A stretch of 64,000 nt of DNA. It comes from Humulus lupulus (Eukaryota; Streptophyta; Magnoliopsida; Rosales; Cannabaceae). Below, piece by piece: positions 21,266 through 31,250 of the stretch; positions within the stretch are counted from its first letter, which is position 1; each line of letters starts with the position of its first letter. A program made the translations under genes and the position numbers. The stretch lies in assembly GCF_963169125.1 (NCBI RefSeq), contig NC_084796.1, positions 84,589,888 to 84,653,887 on the forward strand, written 5' to 3'. A model generated the notes under the pieces. The model did no database searches and was not told the origin of the DNA. It saw only the letters and a program-made list of their open reading frames with translations.

Positions 21266-22590
21266 TGTTGACGGTGAGAACTCGTCAACGAAGTTAAGTT
21301 AGAAAACTCAAAGTATAGAGCTCATCAATGAAGAACTTCAAAAATCTAAACAGAAACTTAGAGAATTGTTGCATAAAGAAAATGGTGGAAAGAACTTGTA
21401 TTTCTTGTGTTATGATGCTACAGTGTTTTTTCCAACCCCCTTCCATGTGGAAGTGGGATTCCTTTTATAGTGGGCTCTAATGGCCCCTGATACATTGTGG
21501 TCCAGGGGACCAGATGGTACACAAGTACAGTGTCAGGAGAGTGGTCACAGGAGTAGTGGTGTTGGCTCCAGTACAGGGTCAGATTCCATGGGGATGTCTC
21601 CACTACTTATTTGGTACAAGTGTCAGAGGAATGGCACCAGGCGTAGTGGTGCTGGTGGTGGTGTCGACTCTGACATTCCCACTACTTGTCTGGCATGAGT
21701 ATTTGGATCAGACATACGGGGTCTTACAAGTCGTACCCCGTATGAGCTCCGTACTTATATGATCTTTTCGAATTACATTTGTTCTTTGACCTCTAAACGT
21801 TGGAGTTTTCGCAGGTCCTCATAGGAAACACCATCTTGAGGTGCAGAGCGCAAGACACCTAATGCATGTATGGGTCATGGCGCAAGACAGGGTTCTTGGC
21901 ACAAGATGGGCCCCTCATCGCGAGATGCTCCAAAACACCTCAAGGCCTCCCATGAGATGCGGGTGATAGACATGTGAGACGCCACTCCTAGCGAAGCGCC
22001 TGTTGCCGTGCGAGACGTTCGTGGGCGTCCGAGGCCATCCCTCGCGAGGTCCTGGTGGCGCGGCCGAGGTAAGGTGAAGTGCTCCCTCGTGAGGCCCTAG
22101 TGGTACGGTCAAGGCGAGGCAAGGCCATCCCTCGCGAGGCCCTAATGGCACGGTCGAGGCGAGGCAAGGCCATCTAGGATGCCAAGGGCGCGCGAGGCAC
22201 TGGCCTGGGCGCGGCAAGGCCATCCTTCGTGAGGCTCTGGTGACACAGCTGAGGCAAAGCAAGGTAATTTAAGATGCCACGGGAGCGTGAGGCGCTATCC
22301 TGGGTGAGGTGTGCCTAGCTGCGCGAGGTCCTGGTGACACGGCCAAGGCGAGGCAAGGCCATCGGGGATGCCACGGGTGCGCGAGGCACTAGCCTAGGTG
22401 AGGTGTGCCAATTGTGCGAGGCCCTTCGCGAGGCCCTGTTGGCATGACCGAGGCGAGGCGGAGTGATCCCTCACGAGGGCCTGGTGGCACGATCGAGGGG
22501 AGGTGGGGCCATCCTTCGCGAGGCCCTAGTGATACGGCCGAGATGAGGCAAGGACGTATAGGATGCTACGGGCGCACGAGGCGCTGGCCT
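21266..22590 (-). repeat. 3' LTR of the non-autonomous Tat-like element, truncated
   Basis: It shares its first about 750 bp with 22935 onward at high identity, including the minus-strand TATA box CTATAAAAGG (21461-21470), then enters the GC-rich repeat block. Its right end merges into the internal sequence near 22590 without the terminal GCATCCACA seen at 24413-24421. Confidence 0.7.
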
Positions 22591-22923
22591 GGATCCTGTC
22601 GGCTGGAGTTTGGCACCTGCGACGGCCTTGGAGGTAGAAACTCACCAATATCCCTCGATGGGGTAACTGTTGGCCTTGGACGATCCTGCTCAGGTAGGAC
22701 TGCCGGAGATGGGGCTTCCCTTTCATCTCCGTGGACCTCAAGCTCCTTTGGGGCCTACATGTTTGCGGGTGGAGGGGGATCCTTCATAGAGGTTTTTAGC
22801 AGATCTCCGTCAAGATGGACGTCCACCTTTCACGGCTCTCTCAATCCTTTCAAACGTCGTGGCATCTCTTTCTTATCGAAATCGACGAAAGAATAGTCGC
22901 TTGACACTTATTCTTCTCACAGA

Positions 22924-22934
22924 CGGCGCCAAAC
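22924..22934 (-). promoter_or_regulatory. Primer-site/leader motif after the 5' LTR
   Basis: The minus strand reads GTTTGGCGCCGTC directly beyond the LTR end CGTCAACA, the usual position of the tRNA primer-binding site. The priming tRNA is not identified. Confidence 0.55.
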
Positions 22935-24421
22935 TGTTGACGGTGAGAACTCGTCAACGAAGTTAAGTTAGAAAACTCAAAGTATAGAGCTTATCAATGA
23001 ATAACTTCAAAAATCTAAACAGAAACTTAGAGAATTGTTGCAGAAAGAAAATGGTGAAAATAACTTGTATTTCTTGTGGTATGATGCTACAGTGTTTTTT
23101 CCAACCCCCTTCCATGTGGAAGTGGGATTCCTTTTATAGCGGGCTTTAATGGCCCCTGATACATTGTGGTCTAGGGGACCAAATGGTACACAAGTATAGT
23201 GTCAAGAGAGTGGTCTCAGGGGTAGTGGTGTTGGCTCCAGTATAGGGTTAGATTCCGTGGGGATGACTCCACTACTTATTTGGTACAAGTGTGAGAGGAA
23301 TGGCACCAGGCGTAGTGGTGCTGGTGGTGGTGTTGACTCTGACACTCCCACTACTTATCTGGCATGAGTATTTGGATCAGACATATGGGATCTTACAGGT
23401 CGTACCCCATATGAGCTCCGTACTTGTACGATCTTTTCGAATTATATTTGTTCTTTTACTTCTAAATGTTGGAGTTTCTGCAGGTCCTCATAGGAGACAC
23501 CATCTTGAGGAGGAGAGCGCGAGATACCTGATGTATGTATGGGTCGCAGCGCGAGACAGGGTTCTTGGGCCCTTGGCGCAAGATTGGCCCCTCATCGCGA
23601 GACGCTCCAAAACACCTCAAGGCCTCCCATGAGATATGGGTGATAGATGTGCAAGATGCCACTCCTAGCAAAGCGCCTGTTGGCGCGCGAGACGTTCGTG
23701 GGCCTCCGAGGACATCCCTCGTGAGGTCCTCGTGGCGCGACTGAGGCGAGGCGGAGTGATCCCTCGTGCTGGCCTGGTAGCACGGCCAAGGCGAGGCGAG
23801 GCCATCCCTTGCGAGGCCCTGGTTGCATGGCCAAGGAGAGGCAAGGCCGTCTGGGATACCATGGGCGTGCGAGACACTGGCCTGGGCGCGGCGCGGCCAT
23901 CCTTCGCGAGGCCCTGTTGACACGACTGAGGTGAGGCAAGGTCGTCTGGGATGCCATGAGCACGCGAGGTGCTAGCCTGGGCGAGGTGTGCCCAGCTGCG
24001 CGAGGCCCTGGTGACACGGCCGAGGCGAGGCAAGGCCGTCTGGGAGGCCATGGGCGCGCGAGGCGCTGGCCTGGGTGAGGTGTGCTGAGTTGCGCGAGGC
24101 CCTTCACGAGGCCCTGGTAGCACGGCTGAGGCGAGGTGGAGTGATCCCTCAGGAGGCCCTGGTGGCACGGCCGAGGCGAGGCGGGGACATCCTTCACGAG
24201 GCCTTGGTGACACGGCCGAGACGAGGCAAGGTTGTCTTGGATGCCACGGGTGCGTGGGGCACTGGCCTGGGCGAGGCGAGGCCATCCTTTGCGAGGCCCT
24301 GGTGACACGGCCGAGGCGAGGTAAGGCCGTCTGGGATGCCATGGGCGCGCGAGGCGCTTGCTAGAGACCCAAATGTGCATGTTTTGGACCTATCACAAGA
24401 ATGGAATTTTGAGCATCCACA
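22935..24421 (-). repeat. 5' LTR of the non-autonomous Tat-like element, 1487 bp
   Basis: Plus-strand ends are TGTTGACGG and GCATCCACA; a minus-strand TATA box, CTATAAAAGG, lies at about 23130-23139. About half of its length is a GC-rich repeat block. Confidence 0.82.
23665..24365. repeat. GC-rich minisatellite block in the LTR (second copy at 21995-22590)
   Basis: It is built from variants of CACGGCCGAGGCGAGG, GAGGCCCTGGTGACACGG, TCTGGGATGCCATGGGCG and GCGAGGCGCTGGCCTGGG, in shuffled order with unit spacing near 50 and 100 bp. It stands out in an AT-rich region. Because unit lengths keep frames open, long meaningless ORFs arise in it on both strands (for example 24380-23592, minus). Confidence 0.8.
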
Positions 24422-24741
24422 TAAACTATGAGTATGAAGATAACATGTTTTGCTCTGAGTTAAGATATATGTTCTTCTTGCGTTTTCTTTTATATTGTTG
24501 TATTTATTGCACTTCCATACTGTGTTTTTAGCTCACCACCTTACTTTCCCCCTTTTAGGTAAAAAATAAGGTTTCTCCTTGGCACACGTAGTGATTCAAT
24601 TATTTTAATGACTTTTCATCTCATGTGTGTTAATGTCTTCCTTCATTCCAATATTAATCTAATCAGTTTAAATATACAAAATATTGAATAGTGCTACACG
24701 CCATTCTAAAGAAAAAAAAGTAGAAGGAATAGGTTGGAGAA

Positions 24742-26580
24742 ATGACTAGTTACGAAAATTGTTTTGAAATTGAACAAGAAGATACAAAATCCTTATCTTC
24801 TGAACATGAAGTAGATGCTGTTGGGGGAACATGTTTGGAAGAGACAAATGATGAATATGTACCAGAAGACAATGTTGAATGTGGCGTTAACGAAGAATGG
24901 ACCAAACATAATATTGCGCAATGGAGGAGCTTGCTTCAATTTTTGAATATTAACAAAGAACCAGAACATATACAGTCTTCGGACTTCCAATGGAAGGACT
25001 TTGTAAGTATTGAACAAGCATAATCTTTTTATTTTTTGTATGCAAAAATTATGGGGTTTAGTGTTAGAAAAAAACCAAAGGAGGAGAAAAAAATAATTTT
25101 ACATATTAGAAGTTGGGTGTGTTCAAACGAAGGTTTTAGAAAAAAAAAATATTGTAATCTTGATAATAGGTGTAAAGAAGCTCGTGCTCTAATAAGAATA
25201 AGACATCGACCACGCATGATTGGGTATTGAAAAAAATTTAGAGTGCATGGGTGGTAAGATGCCTTCAGCAGTTTTGACGGACGGTTGCAAAGCAATGAAC
25301 AAAGTACTAGATAATATTATGCCTGGTGTTTGACATCGTATTTGCTCGTGGGACATACTAAAAAATTCAATGCACCATGTACACGATATAGCATTCCATC
25401 AAGAGTTGAAAATTTTGATTTTCAGGTAATACATTAAATGATGTTTTATCTTCTTCTGTCAATTATAATATGAAATCATTTTTTTACAAATATATAGGTA
25501 TTAAAAGGAGGAAGAATGGGAGGGTAATTGGAAAGTGACTATGAAGAAATATAAATTTCCAGGAAACACATGGGTGGAAGAAAAATATGGCACAAGAAAG
25601 CAGTAGGAAGATACTTATCTTCTTGGTATTTATTTTGGTGGAGCTACAACTACCAGTAGATGCGAGTCTATGAATGCATTTTTGAAAAGAGGTTTGCAAA
25701 ATAAAATACCATGGTGGATGTTTATATGACACTTTGACCATGATCTATTTTGTTACATTACAACGAGACAAAAGAACACTACAAAACTAATTTTACTGAG
25801 CCAACATTGAACCAAACAACTATGCCGTGTGTGGAGGATGAAATTTCTTCAACTTTTACAAGGATAAGAAAGAAGATACGACATGGAGATAATTATATTG
25901 TCGTGAAGGACGATAAGTTATCAGATTACACTCTTTGTTTGGTCAAAAAATACATTGGTTCTTGATTAAAGCACAAAGTTTTAATCTCCAATGATGGGGA
26001 TGATGTGCGATGTGATTGCATTTCTTTTGAGACAAAAGGAATTCCATGTAGACATATTTTTATTTCATTGAAGAATTTGGAGAGAAGAAGTTTGCAAATT
26101 TGTTTGGTAAATATTCATTGGCTAAAATATGTTAAAGAAGTTTAATTATTAACTCAAGGAAACGAAAGAAAGTGTCCTCATCCTGGACTTATTGAAAATT
26201 CTAGGTATGGTGGTGTAGCCACACAAACTACGATCACATCGTACCTTGCTACAAGATCACGAAAAAAATGACGAAGGAGAAGAGTTGGAAAAAAATGCCA
26301 CCTGATGAAGAGTTAAAACATCTTCAAAATGACGAAGGAGTGTTTCCTAATAATATTTTGGATTCTTAGAATTAAAAGACAAAAGGCAGACCAACTACAG
26401 CTAGTTTGTTGAAATTATTCCCTGGAGGTGCAAAGAAGAGAAAACCAAAAAAATCGCCATTACATTGCAAAATTGTGGTGAGGTTGGACATGATTCAAGG
26501 ATTTTTCCTAAGGAGCCAAAGTAAACTACCAAGAAAAAAGGTTCTTCAAAGAAGAAGAAAAAAATCAATCCATGACTAGT
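24742..26580 (+). pseudogene. FAR1/FHY3-like (MULE-derived) pseudogene
   Basis: An acidic N-terminus (24742 onward) leads into a FAR1 DNA-binding domain: SFYFLYAKIMGFSVRK, then WVCSNEGFR and NRCKEARAL, in one frame broken only by a TAA (25021-25023) where Tyr is usual. Next, about 25255-25430, comes a transposase-like piece (LTDGCKAMNKVLDNIMPG, then HRICSWDILKNSMHHV). The TTSRCESMNAFLKRGL motif is near 25650, a SWIM zinc finger (CDCISFETKGIPCRH) near 26010, and a frameshifted zinc knuckle (CGEVGHDSR) near 26470. The transposase core between FAR1 and LTDG is missing, and many stops follow. FAR1 proteins are transcription factors or transposases; this copy is dead. Confidence 0.85.
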
Positions 26581-26639
26581 GTTGTCTTTTATATAATGGT
26601 TTGTAAACACATTTTACATTGTAATTTTAATTTCCAAGA

Positions 26640-27537
26640 AGAACTATTACCTAATTTCTCCCATTTATTAATATTATTATTAATAATAAGTCTATATATT
26701 ATTAATTTAAAACTAAAATCGTCCATTTAAAGTACTGGGCTTTATTCCAGTATTTAATAAAAATTCATTATATGAAATTATTTTTTTAATTAATTTAAGC
26801 TACTACAAATAATTAGGGATAATTATTAATGTTTAAAATATTTTAAATATGGTATTGAGAATTGGGAAGTTAATTCAATTGCATAATTAAAGTTTGCACT
26901 CATTATTATCATGAACAATAAAATTGGAACAATGAAATATTAAGTGCACCTCTTCAAAGTCAAAGACCTAACCAACTATGTATATCCTATAATTTTGAAA
27001 AAAAAATTATTAAAAAAAATTTCATTAAAAATTACTAAGGTTTTTAAGTAATTATTATTAATTTTTAAAAATATATTTCGAAATAGGAGAAAAATAGTTT
27101 AAATATGGTATTGAGAATTGAGAATTCTTAATGAATCACTTTAAATTCAAAGAATCTAACCAACTTTATATATCCTAGCATTTATTTACAATGCATTATC
27201 TAAAATTATATATATTTTTAATTAATTTCAGCTACAACAACAAAATAGGGCTGATTATTGTTTTTTTTAAATAATTTTTAAATATGGTATTAAGAATCTG
27301 GAAAGTTAATTCATTTGTGTAATTAGGGTTTGCACTCATTATAATTTTGAATAATAAAATTATAATATAGCCTAACTTATTATTCTGCATTACATGCACT
27401 TCTTTAAATTCAAAGACTCTAACCAACTATGTATATCCTAGCATTTAATAAAAATTTATTACATTTAATTAATTTAAGGTATTACGAAAAATTGGGGGTA
27501 ATTATTTTATTTTTTTAATTTTTTTTAAATAGGTTAT
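26640..27537. repeat. AT-rich tandem satellite, left part
   Basis: Diverged units carry ATTGAGAATTGGGAAGTTAA, TTTGCACTCATTAT and CTAACCAACTATGTATATCC. The last motif occurs near 26970, 27145 and 27415, giving unit lengths of about 175-270 bp. The array is cut at 27537 by the large Tat-2 insertion and continues at 55359. Confidence 0.75.
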
Positions 27538-28436
27538 AGTTGACCTATGAAATTGGCCAACAATCTTATGTACGATATACGACACTTTTTAAATGATATA
27601 AATGTAACTATACGACATGGTACAAATATCTAAACAAAACACACATAAATTTATAGTGGTTCAGCCGAGTTCTGATGAACAGGAATAACCTAATTCACTT
27701 AGTATTTAGTATTGAATCACTCAATTGATAATTAACTGAAGAGTTCACTCATCACAGATTTGCTCAGAAGTTAATCCAAATGATTGACCCAAAAGTCTCT
27801 CAATCCGTCCTCCCCCCTTCAAATGAGGCTTTGGGTCCTTTACTTATAGTACCCAGGGGTTGTTACATGATCAGCAAGACTGAGGATCATGATTTGGTAT
27901 ATGATCATTGGGAGTGGAGATACGTGTCCACCTTCCCATGATTATGAGATCGTGGGTCTTCTCATCGTTTCTCTGGATCGTGGTTGACCATGCACAATTG
28001 AAACCTTCGGGAAAATGCTAAGTCTTGGTTGCTCTATAAGACTTAGGTGTTAGACCCGATGACCCTTTAGAGCTTAGGTGCTTGGCCTGTTCATTTCAAC
28101 TTGAACGAGCATGAACTTTATCTAGCAAAGTGTATTTGGGAGTTTAGGCCAACCACCCTATGAAGAATAGGGTGGGCCGACCACCCCATGTGGTTCTTAG
28201 ATCATGCTAGGCCGACCACCCCTAAGGGTTGGGGTCAAGCCGACCACCCCTAGGGGGCTAGGGCCAGGGCGACCACCCCAAGATGGTATAGGCATGGTCA
28301 ACTTCCATATAAGTCCTAGACTTGTCAATCTTTGTTCATAGGTCTTTTCAATACTCTGTTGTTTTTACCATTACTTCGGATTCCATGTGTCACTTTCTCA
28401 TTCGCTACGTCATCTCTTGAATTTTGAGGGATAACA
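27538..28436 (-). repeat. 3' LTR of Tat-2 (899 bp)
   Basis: The minus strand begins TGTTATCCCTCAAAATTC at 28436 and the copy ends at 27538 (TG changed to AG on the plus strand). It carries several copies of GCCGACCACCCC between about 28145 and 28280, also present in the other LTR. Confidence 0.85.
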
Positions 28437-28584
28437 TTTGCTCTCCAAGTTTGTCGTACTGTGTCCAACATTACGGTAAACTTGATATGGCTCGACAAAC
28501 ATATCGTAGCATTACTTTAACAAAAAGGTACCTCGAGACATTACGTAGTAGTTTATCAATTATCGATAATTTTCTCAGCACATA

Positions 28585-28965
28585 TTTTTCAAGGATTGTA
28601 ATCCTAAAAATAGCTACATTTTTCAAAGAATTCAACTCATTAAAACATAATCTATTTTTGAAGGAATTTTTTTTTAATTCTTAAGAGCGGTAATATTTTT
28701 CAAGGAAAATTGTAATTCCTAAAAATAATCATATTTTTAAAGGAAAATTAATTTCCTAAAAATCTAATATATTTTTCAAGGAATTTTGAATTCCTAAAAA
28801 TATAATATATTTTTCCAGGATATTAATCCCTAATAATACAAAATAATTTTCAAGGAATTTTGAATTCCTAAAAATAAAATATATTTTTCATGGGAATTTG
28901 AATTCCTAAAAATACAATATATTTTTCAAGGAATTTGAATTCCTAAAAATATTGTTAGCCTTAGA
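28585..28965. repeat. Self-complementary minisatellite, about 10 units of 36-40 bp
   Basis: Each unit has TTTTTCAAGGAATTTTGAAT followed by TCCTAAAAATA. Within a unit, AAGGAATT and AATTCCT pair, so every unit can form a small hairpin. Copies start near 28587, 28697, 28735, 28771, 28810, 28848, 28886 and 28920; the first ones are more diverged. Confidence 0.8.
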
Positions 28966-29244
28966 GGCTATAAGTAGGGACTCACTCATCATATCCCTGA
29001 CCTATGCGCATACTTCAGGAAATTATGAGCTGTGAAGTTCTCCAACATTTCATCAACTATGCGTATCTTCTCTTGGGTGATTATTCTCTCCTAATATTTA
29101 CATCTTTGATGAATCTGTCTGAATTTCATTGCTTTGCTCTATTTCGATTTAATACAACTGAATTGTTTGAATCAAAAAACTTATTTTCAATCAAAGATTG
29201 GCTTGAACCTTGTTTCTTTTTGCGTGATGCTTTAGGGTTTAGAG

Positions 29245-29378
29245 GTATGTTGGCCGACCACCCTTAGATTTTCCTTAGCCTAGGCGATTTCCAGGCCTAC
29301 AAATCCCATCATAGGCCGACACCCCTAGGGTTTCCATAGCCTGGGAAATTTCCAGACCTACAAATCTCATCATAGGTC
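29245..29378. repeat. Tandem repeat of about 70 bp (continues at 41232-41480)
   Basis: Units contain GGCCGACCACCCCTAGGGTT, CCTAGCCTGGGCGATTTCCA and GGCCTACAAATCCCATCAT-like parts. The array is split by Copia-1: it breaks at CATAGGTC (29378) and resumes at AGGCCAACCACCCC (41232). Confidence 0.8.
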
Positions 29379-31232
29379 TGTTGGGGTTTTTATACCCTAA
29401 TTAAAACTCAATTTCTTTGTAATCTCATTTATTATCAATAAAAAATAGAAATGATTTTTTTGACTTGGTCAGTCACTTTGCTCACATGTTTTCTCTTCAT
29501 AATTATTTGTTTAATATAAACATCTATTAAATCCCGAGCATATAGCTAATCGTATTTATAGTGATGTAGTCACATTGGAATATAAATTTGAATATATGTT
29601 CAAATATAAGTTAGTCCTAAGATTAGTCAATGCACAGGGTTTATACTAATTTGGAGATCTACGATATGATCTACTTACACATTGTAGTGTTATGATCTTT
29701 CTAGAACATTAGCAAAGTAGATAAGATCAGATGTATTTGTTACATCGGACAGGACCGATATTGACAGTTGATAGGATAAGAAAACATATTGTTATTATCT
29801 ATTCTAGTCATATCATATAGTTGACCACATATCAATTCAATCTAATTTATGAGTGGTTAGTATTCTAACTGATTGTATTATTTGAGTTCTTTTACTTGTT
29901 CATTACCAGCTTACCCAACAGACTAGCCCTTACATCGTGGGAACTCTGTAGTATAATTGAGTGGGAGTGTTAATCATAGATATGAACATCTATAGCTTCT
30001 GATGAAGAAGTGAAACGATGGTTTCCTTTTAGTTTGGATCAAGATGCTAAATGATAAAGATCTCATTTCAGTAATTAATATTAGTTTACTGAAATATCAT
30101 TTACAAGGAACTAAGTATTGTAAGGATAAAGTACAATGAGGGGTAAAATGGTATTTTAGTCCCAACTCATTTTAGATCATTCATAGATGATTGAGTGACA
30201 ATTATGGTTGTAACAATGGATAATTAATAACATTTCTATATTGTTCATAGAGCGTACTATGAATTCAAAAGTGCAATTCTGAGTCTTTAGTGGAGTCATG
30301 AGGAATTAATAAGTTAGTAAATTTATTTGTTAGATTTATGATAACTTATTGGAGCTTGATTTCATAGGCGCGTGGTCCCCACTATACCTTGGATAAAATC
30401 ATCTAGATAGTCTCAATTAATTTATTTAATTATCAATTAGAATTATCAATATTGACCAGGTTAATTTTGGATAGTTTCAAAGAGTTATACAATTTAGAGA
30501 AGAAAAGAGAATTTAGGGAAGATTTATTAATTAAGATAAATTGGTATCTAAATTAATAAATATGTTTAAATCAAGGTTCAAATTATAAATAATTAATTTG
30601 ATAAAGGATTTGAATAATTATTTAATTAATTAAATCAATAGAAAATAATACAAGCCTTGATTTTAAGTTCATTGGGCTTATAATCAAATGGGAAATTTCA
30701 CAGGCCTAAAGCCCATGATAATTTCGACCTAGGGTTGTTTATTGGCTATTATTTTATTGATTTTTTCATTAAATAAATGACTTAATTAAGTCTATAAAAG
30801 GAAGGCTAAGTGAGAGATTGAAACACAAGTTTAGATTTCTGAAACACCAAGTTTCTGATAGGTTTTAGATTCTCTCTAAACATGTCATTTTCTAAGCCTC
30901 ATTGTTATTTTCTCTTCTTCTCTCTGTATCTATCTCTATGTTGAGAATCGCTCACTCTAGTCTAGGTGATTCTAAGGATACTTTGGAAGGATGTGAAGAA
31001 AATTGAAGATCGGTTCAGTTTCTTGGTAATACTTTGCGACAGAAAGGATACTAGTGTTAGAGAAACTGAAGGAATGACTCTATTATTCCATCGTGTATAA
31101 TGTAAGTATTCTTATCATTATTTCTCTTTGAATTCAATTTTAGAAACATGTTCTAGGTTGTCTCATATTAACTTGTTTACTATTAGATCTACATGAAAAT
31201 AAATAAAGATCATGTATAAGTTTTCCTAATAA
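29379..31232 (+). repeat. 5' LTR of Copia-1 (1854 bp)
   Basis: It starts TGTTGGGG and ends CCTAATA (CA changed to TA). TATA box TCTATAAAAG is at 30791-30800. It is the same family as the solo LTR at 13399-15260. Confidence 0.92.
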
Positions 31233-31250
31233 TTGGCCTCAGAGCCTTTG
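31233..31250 (+). promoter_or_regulatory. Primer-binding site of Copia-1
   Basis: ATTGGCCTCAGAGCC directly follows the 5' LTR and resembles the initiator-tRNA(Met) site TGGTATCAGAGC with two changes. Confidence 0.75.

Larger units (their letters stand above)
21266..24421 (-). mobile_element. Non-autonomous LTR element with Tat-like leader, 3156 bp
   Basis: A perfect 5-bp TSD TAAAC (21261-21265 and 24422-24426) flanks it. On the minus strand the right LTR (24421-22935) ends CGTCAACA and is followed by TTTGGCGCCGTCTGTGAG, the leader seen after 5' LTRs of many plant Tat/Athila elements. There is only about 340 bp of internal sequence (22591-22934) and no gag or pol. Parts of the internal region are not clearly coding. 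The left LTR lacks the last stretch corresponding to 24362-24421, so the polypurine tract and U3 start of the 3' LTR are deleted. Confidence 0.8.
17150..24700 (+). repeat. Long Gypsy (chromovirus-like) LTR sequence, interrupted twice
   Basis: After removing the CACTA (17365-18703) and the minus-strand LTR element (21266-24426), the flanks join into one AT-rich non-coding sequence. It has features of long chromovirus LTRs: a purine-rich leader-like stretch (18720-18860), TCCCTAGGTATGTG, TTTACTCGTTACCTCAAG near 21150 and GCTCACCACCTTACTTTCCCC near 24530. Both ends are uncertain. No gag-pol is attached, so it is a solo or truncated copy. Family assignment rests on general resemblance. Confidence 0.4.
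28437..29378. other. Tat-2 3' untranslated part before Copia-1
   Basis: No gene. It holds the AT-rich minisatellite (28585-28965) and the first copies of a GC-richer repeat of about 70 bp (from about 29245), both listed separately. Short open frames here are not conserved. Confidence 0.6.

Noticed and set aside
23592..24380. Long minus-strand ORFs (262 and 225 codons) and a 163-codon plus-strand ORF at 22405-22896
   Set aside because: They lie in the GC-rich minisatellite of an LTR; repetitive Pro/Arg/Ala-rich translations occur in several overlapping frames, as expected from repeat units without stops.
28585..28965. CRISPR-like array of short regular repeats
   Set aside because: Eukaryotic retrotransposon context, no unique spacers of equal length; repeats are contiguous minisatellite units.
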